Positions 1 through 9,706 of a DNA stretch of 32,661 nucleotides are shown here, one piece after another. Position numbers and translations under genes: made by a program. The first letter of the stretch is position 1. Each line of letters opens with the position of its first letter. Source of the DNA: Cochliopodium minus (Eukaryota > Discosea > Himatismenida > Cochliopodiidae); contig JAMYWO010000184.1 in the NCBI GenBank assembly GCA_024220525.1, positions 1-32,661 on the forward strand, written 5' to 3'. A model generated the notes under the pieces. It worked only from the letters and a program-made list of their open reading frames with translations. It was not told where the DNA came from and did not search any database.

Positions 1-70
1 TTGCATGTATATGTGCGATAAACTGAAGAACCAACAGGAATTGGCAGAAGAGATGGGAAGGATAATCCAT

Positions 71-945
71 TCACTGACGTTTGAAAGTATACATCAAAAA
101 ATGGCTGTAGCAAATCTTTTCGTAGTAGGGAGTGAGTTTGTCGTAGAATAGAACGCAGGAGTCATAAAGGAAAGCTAATATGATGTTATCGCTTCTTTTG
201 ATAAACTCTCGGTGTGATCTGCACCAAGAGTTTGCAAAAGGGACTATGCCTTTATTTTAAATAATATTGTAAAAATAAAATTTAAGTTTAAAAATTAAGT
301 TTAAAAATTTCAAAGGTTTTAATATTTAAAATTTTAAAAAATAAAAAATATTTAAATTATTTTCTTATTTAAATAAAGTAAAAAAACTTATAAAATAAAA
401 AATAAAATGAAAATTTAAATTCCAAAATTAGATTAAAAATTAAATCAAAAATTAATAAAACTAAATAAAATCTCAACGAAAATTAAAGAAAATCAAAAGA
501 AAAATAAAATTTTTAAATGAAAAAATAAAAATAAAATTAGTTTACCAGCAAGTACAAAAAATATTAATAAAGTGTAGGCGACAATTAAAAACAAGGTGTT
601 TAAATAAAAAAGGTTCTTGAATAATGCAAAAAAGTTGAAATGTGAGAAAAAGTAGTTTCTGCGGAGACTCTCATGTGTGACTCCAGTAAAAAATGTGAGC
701 GTGGTGTCATCTAATAAACACATATTTTCTACAAATGTCTTTATTTTTTTAATCAAAAATATTACAATTATATATTTAAATTATTTTTTATTTTTTGTTT
801 TTATGTTTAAAAAATTTAATTATTATAATTTTTTAATTTTTTTTTTTTTTATTATAATTTACCAAGATACCAAGATGCCCAAAATTCCCGCTAACATTGA
901 TACTTAAAAGAACCAGAGTATACAAAAAGAAGGAGATTGTTCTAC
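71..945 (-). CDS. Unrecognised hydrophobic protein, 3' exons (partial)
   Basis: Three exons can be joined on the minus strand: 945-863, 738-546 and 249-71, ending in TGA at 73-71. Each is flanked by AG and GT dinucleotides and the phases agree (phase 0 after the first, phase 1 after the second). The first exon encodes a signal-like or membrane stretch (FFLYTLVLLSINVSG). The second carries another long hydrophobic run (LFLIVAYTLLIFFVLAG), and the third an aromatic, Cys-containing tail ending FLMYTFKRQ. No family was recognised. The 5' end is not found; upstream is A/T-only sequence. An alternative is that a GTCAGT at 77-72 is a donor and the protein continues off the window. The exon islands are clearly less AT-rich than their flanks, which supports coding, but function is unknown. 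Confidence 0.4.
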
Positions 946-1267
946 CTATTAATTTTTTTAATTTAATATTTTTTTATATTACTACATTTTTAATTTAATT
1001 TATTATTTTTATTTTTTATTTTTTATTATTTTATTTTCATTTTTATTTTTTTATTTTTTTATTTTTTTATTTTTTTATTTTTTTATTTTTTTTTTTCATC
1101 AAAAANGAAATTAGTTTTCTATATTAAAAGAATTTTGTTTTTTAATTATACTTTGTTTTTTAATTATACTTTGTTTTTTTATAAAAGTTGGTTGGAATCT
1201 TTTTTTGGTTTTTTATTATAATTTTTTTATTTTATTTTCATTTTTTTCATGAGTTTTTTTTGCAAAG
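946..1267. other. Gene-poor A/T stretch with short tandem repeats
   Basis: Mostly T-rich, including a run of A followed by about seven T repeated from about 1040 to 1090 and an 18-bp unit (TTTGTTTTTTAATTATAC) repeated twice at 1134-1169. One N lies at 1106. It may hold the missing 5' exons or intron of the RCC1 gene, but none could be recognised. Confidence 0.6.
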
Positions 1268-2089
1268 GGTAACGGAGAAATAGGACAAAAGAACTCACAA
1301 TCTACCACAGATCACAAATTTATCTTCTCTGACAAATCTATTGTCAATTATAGCATGGGTTCTAATCACTCTTTTATTTATTTGCAAAATGGGGATGTCT
1401 ATGGATTTGGGTGGAACGTAAATATTTTTTAAAATTAAATTTTTTTTATAAAAAAAAATCGATTTTTCAAAATTGAAAAATAATTAAAAGAAAATTTTAA
1501 AATAAATATAAAAATTTAAATAAAAAATAAAATTTTAATCAAAAATGAAAAAAAACAACTACTAAAATTTAAAATAATTAATTTAAAATATATCAAAATT
1601 TAAATAAAATTAAAATTTTAATCTATTAAAAGTAAATTCACTTTAAATAAAAATTAATGCTAAGATTTCAATAAAAAATAATTTTATAAAAAATGATTAC
1701 TAAAATCAAATTATATCAAAATTTAAATAAAAAAATTTGATGTTTTGTTTTCTAATAAAATTTTTTTTTCAAAAGGAAAATGGTATTTCATTGTCATCAC
1801 AAAAATTTTTTTTTTTAAAATAAAAAACAAATTTATAGGACAACTCGGAATGGGAAACCATTCCAATGTCATGGTCCCCACTTACATAGAAAATTATCCT
1901 GACCTAAGAATTTTGATGAATGGAGAAAGATGTGTGGGGTGGTCTCCTGCGTTTCACCGCCTTTTCCCAGTTTCCTTTGCCAAAAATGTCCAACTTTTTT
2001 ATTTGTGTCTCAAAAATTTCCAGAGAGATGTTTTGAAGTGCAAAGTTCCCAAGTTTTTAGTTTACGAAATCATCAAGAAGATGGTTTGA
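1268..2089 (+). CDS. RCC1-repeat protein, 3' part (partial)
   Basis: Exons 1268-1417, 1776-1782 and 1839-2089 give 135 residues. The first contains the RCC1 blade pattern GNGEIGQ followed by GSNHSFIYLQNGDVYGFGWN. The 7-nt second exon completes the next blade as NENGQLGMGN. The C-terminus carries a WSPAFHRLFP motif and ends VPKFLVYEIIKKMV before TGA; I recall similar W-x4-H-x2-FP tails in amoebal RCC1 and F-box-type proteins, but this is from memory. RCC1 blades form beta-propellers for protein interaction or GTPase exchange. The 5' part is missing: 1268 follows an AAAG that can be an acceptor, but no upstream RCC1 exon is visible. An ATG at 1249 is out of frame by one base across a run of eight T, so a homopolymer error could also make it the start. 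Confidence 0.75.
1776..1782 (+). other. 7-nt microexon in RCC1 gene
   Basis: GAAAATG lies between AAAAG and GTATTT. Joining it in phase 0 to the preceding exon (ending at 1417) and in phase 1 to the next (from 1839) produces FGWN-EN-GQLGMGN, the exact RCC1 spacing. Direct joining of the two large exons breaks the frame. A matching element occurs at 32478-32484. Confidence 0.65.
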
Positions 2090-2587
2090 TCTGTGGGTCA
2101 ATAAAGAAAAAAAAAATATTTAATCTTTTTTTTTTTTGTTAGGAAAAAAATTGGAATAAAAAATTGGAATAAAAATTGTTTAAATTGTTTTGACAAAAAA
2201 AATTTTTTGTTTTTATTTTTTTGTTATCATGATGGATTCTTTTTTAACAGTTTGACTTTTAAAATTTTTTTTTTGAGAAAGATTTAGGGTCCATTTATGA
2301 GATTGGGACTGTTAGGAAGTTAAAAGTTGGATGAAATTGCCCAATTCTCTAATTAAGATTTACTGATCCAAGTTTCTTCTTTTGAAGTTTCTGTTGTAGA
2401 GTTCTTTGAATTGGTAATATTGCAGAATCTAGACTTTCTGTACAGATTTATAAAAGCGAAATCTTTTTTTTTTTCAATCGATTGAAAAACTAAAAACTTA
2501 TTTTACTTTAAGAAATAAAAATTTGAATTTATTTTTATAAAATAGAATTATAAAAATAAAAAAAAATTCAAAAAAAATTTTTTTAAA
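2090..2587. other. Intergenic, possible degraded coding remnant
   Basis: A less AT-rich island at about 2280-2470 has one plus-strand frame reading SSFEVSVVEFFELVILQNLD, but in-frame TAA codons lie upstream near 2314 and 2353 and no clear splice sites fix it. It could be a relic exon or a non-coding region. No family is recognised. Confidence 0.3.
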
Positions 2588-3310
2588 ATGCTAAAGGAAA
2601 CTGATTTATGTCTCAATATAAAGGACATTAAAACAAAAACATGTTTGTCTCTCACATCAGATATTATACCATGGACATTCAGCCCAATGGGCAGAAATGC
2701 ATCATGGCCTTGCCTGGTAGATAGAGCAGAATTCCAATCGATTTTAAAACCATTGGAATATAGAAAGGATCCTAGATATATATTGATACATTGTTTTGAA
2801 GGAGAAAAAATTCCATCATCGGGAAACATCAAGGTGAAGATGTTGGAAAATTTCAAGAGCAAATATGTGAATTTTATATACTTAAAAGAAATGAGATATC
2901 AAAATGGAAATAAAAAGAGTGTGATCAGCTTTGATCAAAGCGAACCAAGGAAAAAACCCAAACCCAACGAAGAAATAGTGAAAGATGGAAGTCATGCCAC
3001 AGTGATTAGTGAAGAGGAGATCATCAATAAAGGAGAAGTTGGGAATGGCAACAAAGAGAATTCTCATGTCGGAATTAATGTTATGCTTCAGACTTCTTTT
3101 AATAAAAACTTTGAAAAAGAAAATTTACTATTAACTCAGGTTCTTCAAAACCCAAAGAACAAATTTTCACAATTAAGGGGAGCAGACCAATACGGAAACT
3201 CTCCTTGTGAACGTGGGTGCCCTTCTTCATCTCTCACTTTCAATTTTTGTCCTCATTGTGGGTGGAGGAAGAGAGAAGATTGCACAATCAATTTTAGATC
3301 CGATAATTGA
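2588..3310 (+). CDS. Unknown protein with PWWP-like N-terminus and CPHCGW tail
   Basis: A single uninterrupted frame of 240 residues starts at the first ATG after an A/T-only leader and ends TGA. Residues about 25-90 (IIPWTFSPMGRNASWPCLVD, then YILIHCFEG) loosely resemble the beta-barrel of PWWP/Tudor-type domains, with a W-P pair and a hydrophobic strand. This is a weak inference. The middle (95-190) is Lys/Glu/Asn-rich and probably disordered. The last 35 residues hold CERGC and CPHCGW, a four-cysteine arrangement typical of a small zinc ribbon. No catalytic motif is seen. Lack of introns sets it apart from most genes here. I do not recognise the gene. Confidence 0.7.
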   Translation: MLKETDLCLNIKDIKTKTCLSLTSDIIPWTFSPMGRNASWPCLVDRAEFQSILKPLEYRKDPRYILIHCFEGEKIPSSGNIKVKMLENFKSKYVNFIYLKEMRYQNGNKKSVISFDQSEPRKKPKPNEEIVKDGSHATVISEEEIINKGEVGNGNKENSHVGINVMLQTSFNKNFEKENLLLTQVLQNPKNKFSQLRGADQYGNSPCERGCPSSSLTFNFCPHCGWRKREDCTINFRSDN

Positions 3311-3429
3311 AAAGAAAGTTTTAAGTTTTTTTTTTTCTTTTGAAAACAAAACTTTTAAAGAGAATTAATAAAAAATACTTCAATTTTAAGTTTTTTCAAA
3401 CAAATTTTTTTTTTTTGAATAAATATTTT

Positions 3430-3652
3430 TTATAATGTAAGAACAAGGTAAGTTGCTTTTTCTTTCCTACTCCACCAAGTGCCTCTTTCTACATTTTTCT
3501 TGTCTTCAGGAAAGTCGTAGGGGAAGCGGTAATCGTACAGCTTTGCCCTCATATACTGCGGTTTGTGTGGAGAGTTTCTGAAAGGATCTTCTTTGAACAA
3601 ACTTTGAATCTCTTTATTTCCTGTCAACAGACCATTGAGGAGAAAATAGTAC
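3430..3652 (-). CDS. Lipase maturation factor family, C-terminal exon
   Basis: The frame contains FKEDPF, then MRAKLYDYRFPYDF, then TWWSRKEKATYL and a TAA stop. These match the conserved end of lipase maturation factor (LMF1/LMF2) proteins: a 'NPF', a 'Y-x-RA-x-LY-x-Y-x-F' strand and a 'WW-x-R' motif. LMF1 is an ER multi-pass membrane protein needed for folding of dimeric lipases. Only about 73 residues are present, against more than 500 in the family. The exon follows an AAACAG acceptor at 3655-3653, and phase 2 there would allow an upstream exon ending TG to give W before YYFLL. No such exon is seen; instead a Ctr gene begins about 600 bases upstream. The frame stays open back to an ATG at 3719 preceding a hydrophobic run, an alternative start. 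Likely a fragment or a mis-joined locus. Confidence 0.65.
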
Positions 3653-4072
3653 CTGTTTAAAATAGCGATTGAAAAAAAAACGAAAAAACTGAACAATTTC
3701 AATTTAAAATTAAAATTCATTTTTGTTTTATTTGTAGGAGACACNATTTGTGTTATGAAAATATCATGATGAGAATTATTATAATTGAAATTTTTTAAAA
3801 CTCTCACATATGTGAATGATTTATTATATTTGCTATCTTGATGTTTTGGATTGATATCAATTAAATATACATTTCTTGAGGGATTTATAAATGTCAAAAT
3901 AAGGAAATAAATAAAAAATATTTTTGAATCAGTTAAATATATTTGAGAATAGAACGCGAAAATAATTTCAGTAGCAAGTAAGAAATATCATAATGTTAAA
4001 TATATTAGGAGATTATGGCCAAAATGAAAATAACCTTTATATGCCAATAACATAATGAGGAATGAAAAAAGA
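3653..4072. other. Junction between Ctr and LMF fragments
   Basis: A/T-rich sequence with the frame-shifted Ctr-like continuation at 4062-3988 (minus) and a possible alternative LMF start at 3719 (minus). One N lies at 3745. No LMF upstream exons (family N-terminal membrane domain) were found here. Confidence 0.5.
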
Positions 4073-4282
4073 TTACAAGATTTTTTGATGATGCTGATTT
4101 TTCTTTCTCATTTTCTCGAAATTCTTCTTCAATTCACCTCCCTTTGATCTCAGGAACTCATAAAAGAAGGCAAATACAAAGACTGCCAAGCAGGAGAAGA
4201 AAAAGGTGACGCTGTTGTATGGTTTCCATCCCATAAACAATATAGTATCATCAATGCCAAAGTGGAAGTAAGATTTCATCAT
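4073..4282 (-). CDS. Ctr-family copper transporter, 5' part, frame broken
   Basis: The protein starts MMKSYFHFGIDDTILFMGWK, the signature N-terminus of Ctr copper transporters (YFHFG...ILF...W), followed by a first membrane helix ending in the conserved Y-E (FAFFYEFLRS) and a basic loop. These are trimeric Cu(I) importers of plasma membrane or vacuole. An upstream ATG at 4315 would add eleven mostly basic residues. The frame stops at TAA 4075-4073, before helices 2 and 3. Directly after, in the neighbouring frame, SFLIMLLAYKGYF runs to a TGA at 3990-3988 and resembles helix 2 (Y/F-x-x-ML). The shift falls at an A6 run, so either a sequencing indel or a real disabling mutation is possible. The second Met of the usual MxxxM motif and the GxxxG of helix 3 are not seen even then. 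Confidence 0.72.
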   Translation of the reverse strand: MMKSYFHFGIDDTILFMGWKPYNSVTFFFSCLAVFVFAFFYEFLRSKGGELKKNFEKMRKKNQHHQKIL

Positions 4283-4583
4283 TTTTTTTTTATTTTTTTT
4301 TAATTTTATATTCAACGAAATAACATCTTTCTATTGAATTTTTAAAGTTCTTTCAAGATTTTTTATTGACTGAACTATTTGATCAGTTTCAAATCTTTTA
4401 ATCTTTTATTTTTGAAAGAAAAAATCAAGATTTAATATTGGTTTGGTTTCAAAGTTTTTTATTTGTTGTTTAAGCATAATTTAATAAATTCATTGTTCAA
4501 TTTTTTTGAAAACTTAAGAAAACTTTAAGAAAATTTCAATTTTATTTTCAAAACTTTTTAAAAAATATAAAAAAAAAGTTAGC

Positions 4584-5309
4584 ATGGGAAATTCTAAAAG
4601 TAATCAACCTAACAAAGATATCAAAGAGAGTAATTTGAAAGAAATTTTAAATGGAAAGATTCTAGAAATGAATTCAAGGATAGTAATACAGAAAGAAGAA
4701 ATAGAAACATTGAAAATGGAAGTCAAGAAAATCAAAAAAACAAAATTGGAGAAAGAAACAATTAAAACGATGGCAATTTTACAGAATTATTTCAGTGAAA
4801 TTATTTTTCAAAAAACATCAATAATGATGTTTCAAATTAGATTTTTCAATTCAAATTTTTTTGAAGAAAGATTTGGAATTGAGATTGATCCCATCTTATT
4901 TGGGAAAATTTGTGATCTCATTAACAAATCAATGGTCTTACCTTTTAGCAGATCAGAATACATCAAGAAAATCGAATATTTTGATCAAGAAAAAATAGGA
5001 GATCTTGACTTGAAACTTGGAACTACAAAAGAAAAAATTTCCCATCATCTAAATCAAATCATTTGTTTCTTGAAAAAAATATTACTTAACGAAGAAAATT
5101 ATTTAGTTTCACATCAACCTCCTCATTACAATCTCCAAACAGAAGAAGATCCTCAGTATGTCCACCAAATTAAATTTGCACCTAAAAAAGATAAACAAAA
5201 CTTGAATGATACAACAAACAAAAAGAGAACTGTAGTTGTAGAAGAATTATCTGTTCCATTTGTTTTGCCAAAAAAAAAGAAAAATAAAATGACAAACCAA
5301 GAAAAATAA
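4584..5309 (+). CDS. Unknown protein with coiled coil, possible myristoylation
   Basis: An intronless frame of 241 residues. It begins MGNSKSN, which fits an N-myristoylation site (Gly2, Ser/Lys following) and would tether it to membranes; this is a motif inference only. Residues about 15-65 are a charged heptad-like coiled coil (IQKEEIETLKMEVKKIKKTK). Residues 70-175 form a more globular region with many aromatic residues (FFNSNFFEERFGIEIDP). The C-terminus is Lys-rich (PKKKKNK), possibly a nuclear signal. No known domain was recognised. It is flanked by A/T-only spacers on both sides. Confidence 0.65.
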   Translation: MGNSKSNQPNKDIKESNLKEILNGKILEMNSRIVIQKEEIETLKMEVKKIKKTKLEKETIKTMAILQNYFSEIIFQKTSIMMFQIRFFNSNFFEERFGIEIDPILFGKICDLINKSMVLPFSRSEYIKKIEYFDQEKIGDLDLKLGTTKEKISHHLNQIICFLKKILLNEENYLVSHQPPHYNLQTEEDPQYVHQIKFAPKKDKQNLNDTTNKKRTVVVEELSVPFVLPKKKKNKMTNQEK

Positions 5310-5440
5310 AATAAACTTTCAAAAAAGAAAAAAAAAATTTTTTAATTTTTTAAATTTATTTTTTTGTGTTTGTTTTTTATAATATAAAGTCATTTTTTTT
5401 TTGATGAGATTAAAGAAATTTCAAAAATTTTAAAATAAAT

Positions 5441-8400
5441 TTAAAGATCATCTTCCTTCTTTTCCTCATCAACCTTCTTCTCATCTTCTTTCTTAGCAGT
5501 ACTAGGAGAAGACTTTTGAAGTTTCTCGAGCTCGGCCTTGGATCTTTCGATCATTTCCTCGATTTTGTCGGTCAACATCTCGACTTCTTTGACTTGCGCC
5601 TTCTCTTCGAGTTGTTGGATGAACTTTTGGTCAACGGAGACGGTTTCTAGCTCTTTGTCAAGAAGTTCTGTATCTTCTTCCAATTTTTCTTGTGTATCTA
5701 AATAAAAAAATGATTATTTAATATTTAATCAAAATTATAAAATTTGAAAATAAAAAAATAAAAAATTACGAAATAAAAACAAAAATAAAATTAATCAAAA
5801 AAATCAAAAAAAAATCAAAAAAAAATTAATATTAAAAAAATTAAAAAATTACTATTATAATATTCAAAAAATTAAAATTTTCGAAAAAATTTTTAAATAA
5901 ACAATTTTTAAATAAAAATTATTGAGAAAATAACAAATTAAAATATTCAAAAAAAAAAAAAAAGTTAATAAATTCAAATATTCAATAAAAACAAAATAAA
6001 ATATAATAAAAAATAACTCAAAAAATAGTTTTTACCTTGTTGGTCTTTAGCAACCTCAATGTTTTCAACAGAAACTTCGTCATCCTTAGCTACCTTGTCA
6101 GTTTCAACGGTGACAACAGTCTCCTTCTCGAGTTTCTCAAGCTTCTCAATTTGTTGTTTCGATTTTTCGATGATCTCTTCCACTTTGTCAGTCAACTTTT
6201 CGGTTTCGTGAGATTGTGCTCTCTCTTCAAGTTGCTGTATAAACTTTTGTTCTGATTCGATTTCTCCTAATTCCGTCTTCAAATCTCCTTTCTTCTCTTC
6301 TTCAACTGTAAAAGTAAATAAATTTTATAATTATTTCTTTATTTTTTATCGATTTATTATTTATTTTATTGATTTTTTTTTTATATTTATTATTTACTTA
6401 TACTTATTTTTTATCGATTTTTTATTTATTTATATTTTTTTATTTATCTATTTTATTTCCTAATTTTTGATTATTTATTACCTTGTGGTTTTTGCTCTTC
6501 TTGGAGTTTCAATTTTTCTTCCTCCAATTTCTTCTTTTCTTCCTCTTCTGCTTTAAGTTTTTCATCTTCTTCTGCTTAAAAAAATTTGAAATTTGAAATT
6601 TGAAAATTAAAAAAAAAATAAAAAATAAAAAATTTAAAAATAAATTAAAAATAAATAAATTTTAAAATAAAAAATACAATAAAAAATAAAAAATAAATTA
6701 AAAATAAATAAAATTTGAAATAAAATAAAAAATTTGAAATAAAAAATTTGAAATAAAAAATATTTTTGGTACCTTTCTTCTTCTTTTGTTCTTCTTCTAA
6801 CAACCTTTGCTTCTCTTTTTCTTCCTCTTCGTGTTTTCTTTTGATTTCTTCCTCTTCTTTCTTCTTCTTTTTGAGCTCCTCTTCTTCCTTTCTCTTCAAC
6901 TCTTCTTGCTCCTTCTTCTCCTTTTCTTCTCTCTTCTTCTCCTTTTGAATTTCGTTCAATTCATCGATTCTCTTTTGAAATTCTTCCGCTTCGTCCTAAA
7001 AACAAAATATTAAATAATAAAAATATTCAAAAATTAAAAAATTATTTTTTTGAAATAAAACTCGTTTTGATCAATTTTGAAAACTGATTAACAATAAAAT
7101 TAAAGTAAAATTAATGACAAAATAATTTTTTAAAAAATAAAATTGTAATGAACAAAATTAAAAAAATAAAAATAAAATAAAACGAAGAAATAAATAGTTT
7201 GCAAAAAAAAATGAAATTAAAAAATGATGAAAATTTTAAAAAAAAAAATCAAAAAAATAAAATAAAATAAAATCCTATTATTTTTATTACAGGTAAGTCC
7301 TTGATGATATCTTTGATTTCCTCAATAGTGAGTTGATTGATCGCGGAAGAAATGGCAGCAGAACCTTGGTTGATGCTGAAAGAACGGGAAAGCAACAAAA
7401 GAAACTTGGGAACCTCCTTGTTGGTGGACAACTGGATCCAATCGTAAAGTTGCTTCACTAACATCGCTCTGTTTCTTCCTTCTATTTTCATCCCACGTTG
7501 CATGTTTATTTGGACAAGTTCTTCCATGCTCAGATCTTCGGTACCTTGACTCAAAATTTGCTAGAAAAAAAAATTAATTGATTAAAAAAACAAAAATAAA
7601 AAAAAAAATTATAAAATTAAAATAATTCTTAGATTCATCAAATTAAATTGAAATATTTATTGGATAAATAATTTATGACAAAAAAAATGTTTAGTAAAAA
7701 CATAAGAAAATAAAAAATGAAATTAAAATATTTTTCGTAAAACATAAGAAAATAAAAAATAAAAAATGTTAAGACTTTTCAAAAAATAAATTTTAAAAAA
7801 AATATTTTGTCGTAAAAATTTAAAGAAAAAAATTTACTTCATCATCATTCTTTAAATTTTTTAGTTTTGAATCAAGTTGAAAGAGAAGGAAAGATCTCGG
7901 ACCTAATTTGGAGATACCAAAAAATTCGCAAAGGGCTTGGACTCTTTCTGCACTAAGATTATTCAACTCAAACTTGTTTTTAAAAACTCTTCCGATCTTT
8001 ATGATTTCGTCGTTCGAAATGTATTCTCCGCCTTTGATCTATAGGTTTCCAAATAAAAAAAAATTTTGCTTGGATTAATATTATTTTAAAAACAATAGTT
8101 GGAATATGAAAATTGAGATTTCTTTAATCAATTAGAATAAATTTTAACCACCACAATTAAATGAATTTAATTGAAAGTAATAAAAAGATGATACCAAAAA
8201 AAGATATTTTATCAAACAGTTAAATCTATTCAAATCATAAGAAATGAATTCAGAAAAAAAAATCTTTTGAATTGATTTTTGATTATAACTGAAAATTTAA
8301 ATATAAAAATATATTTTGTAGATCACATTAAAATTATGTTCCATATTTTATAAATTATATGAGTAGATGAGGGATAAATAAATAGAATTTCTATTTCTTT

Positions 8401-9236
8401 GTTCATAAAAATTTTATTTCTTTTTTTTTTACCTTTTTGGTGAATTTTAAGAAATCCTCCTCAGAAATGCCACCCTTCAACTCCTCCAGCAAAAGCTTCT
8501 CAGTGGCACCCTGCAAAAATTTGGCAAGACCCAATCTGGCATGAATTTGCTTCTCAATCTTCTGTTGCTTCTGATCTTTGGTGGTGAAGGTAGAAGGCAA
8601 CATATTAGGGAATAATTTGAGCAATACAGGCAATGTGAATTCCATGAAGGGAACAACCAAAATGATGATGAATGGCACCAATCTGAATGTATCTGCCACT
8701 GTCCTTTCCAATAAAGCTGATTCGCTTCTCTTCAATTTTTCTCCTTTGAGGATCCTTAGGGCCAATTGTGTGGATAGCTTCATATTCTTGAATAATAGCT
8801 TGAATCCCTTGTAGTAATGGATCAGCTCCTCCTTTATCACCTCTGGCAGATTTTTCAGCTTGATTTTCACTGTCTTCCATTCGGGGATGTATTTGATCGT
8901 CTTTGTGATCGTGGTGGAGATCCATCCCTTTTTGTTATCATCATCTTTTGTGAATTTAATTTTCGGCGGTCCTTCCAATGCATATCTCCTTATACTCACA
9001 TAATTATATGCAGCATTATTATTATAATCATATGCTGTTCTGTAATTCTTATTCATCTTGTTGTTTCTATTCATTATATTGTTATTATTGTTCATCATCT
9101 TTATTTTGCTTCCCATCTCATTCTTTTTTCTATCATACATCTTCATATTCAACAATGCACTGCTGTGAAAGTATTTGTTCTTCAAATTTGCATATTTCAA
9201 CATATCATTCTTCTTGATGTTCTTTAATTTAAACAT
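5441..9236 (-). CDS. LETM1: LETM1 mitochondrial inner-membrane protein, 7 exons
   Basis: Exons 9236-8433, 8038-7838, 7560-7291, 6995-6773, 6574-6482, 6305-6036 and 5697-5441 join in frame to 705 residues. LETM1 is the inner-membrane protein linked to K+/H+ (and Ca2+/H+) exchange and cristae shape. The N-terminus is basic and Asn-rich (mitochondrial presequence type). A membrane helix with prolines lies near residue 185 (VPFIIILVVPFMEFTLP). The ribosome-binding-like LETM domain follows: ELNNLSAERVQALCEFFGI, KNDDE, MQRGMK, LYDWIQLSTNKEVPKFLLLL. Exon 4 is a KE-rich helix. Exons 6 and 7 repeat one coiled-coil segment (QKFIQQLEERAQ and QKFIQQLEEKAQ). The EF-hands seen in animal LETM1 are absent. 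The family's usual length is about 700-750, so it looks complete. Confidence 0.93.
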
Positions 9237-9706
9237 CCCCCTTTGATATTATTTTATAGTGGTTCTTAATTTCTATTTGTTTGATTATCCCAATTTGTTT
9301 GCCTTTCTATTTTTTTATATGACGTGATATTCAAAAAAAGGATTAGGTGTTTCACAAATTAAATTTTTTTTTTTTCAGTTTTTTTTTATTTTGTTTTTCA
9401 CATAAAAAATGAAAGAATTTTATTGAGTTCAACTGGAAAGTAAAACAGATTTAGTTGGTGATCTTTAATATTTTAATAAATAAAAATTAATTTTAATCAA
9501 ATTTTATTTAATTTTTTTCAAAATTTATTAAATGTAAAAAAAGGAGATTAAAATTATGTGAAATTTGGTATCAGAGAAAGAAAAATTAAAGAAATTATTA
9601 ACTTAACAAGATCTTTGAGGTGAAGATATGTTAAAAACAAAATAATTAAATAAAAAATAAAAATATAAATAAATTTGTCAAAAATTTAATAAATAAAAAA
9701 GAGAAA
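9237..9706. other. Intergenic, nothing recognised
   Basis: A/T-rich spacer between the LETM1 start and the 3' end of the EEP gene, presumably LETM1 promoter/5' UTR plus EEP 3' UTR. No open coding island, repeat or structured RNA was seen. Confidence 0.6.

Noticed and set aside
889-960. Plus-strand start MPKIPANIDT as first exon of the RCC1 gene
   Set aside because: The frame stops at once with TAA and no donor joins it to the exon at 1268; the same bases give a better minus-strand exon with matching splice sites.
2280-2470. TAA read as glutamine (variant genetic code) to open a plus-strand frame
   Set aside because: TAA cleanly ends LETM1, EEP, GH5, RlmN, kinase and others at the expected family C-termini, so the standard code holds.
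6766-7013. Plus-strand Ser/Phe-rich frames opposite LETM1
   Set aside because: They are the antisense of KE-rich coiled-coil codons and have no domain or splice support.
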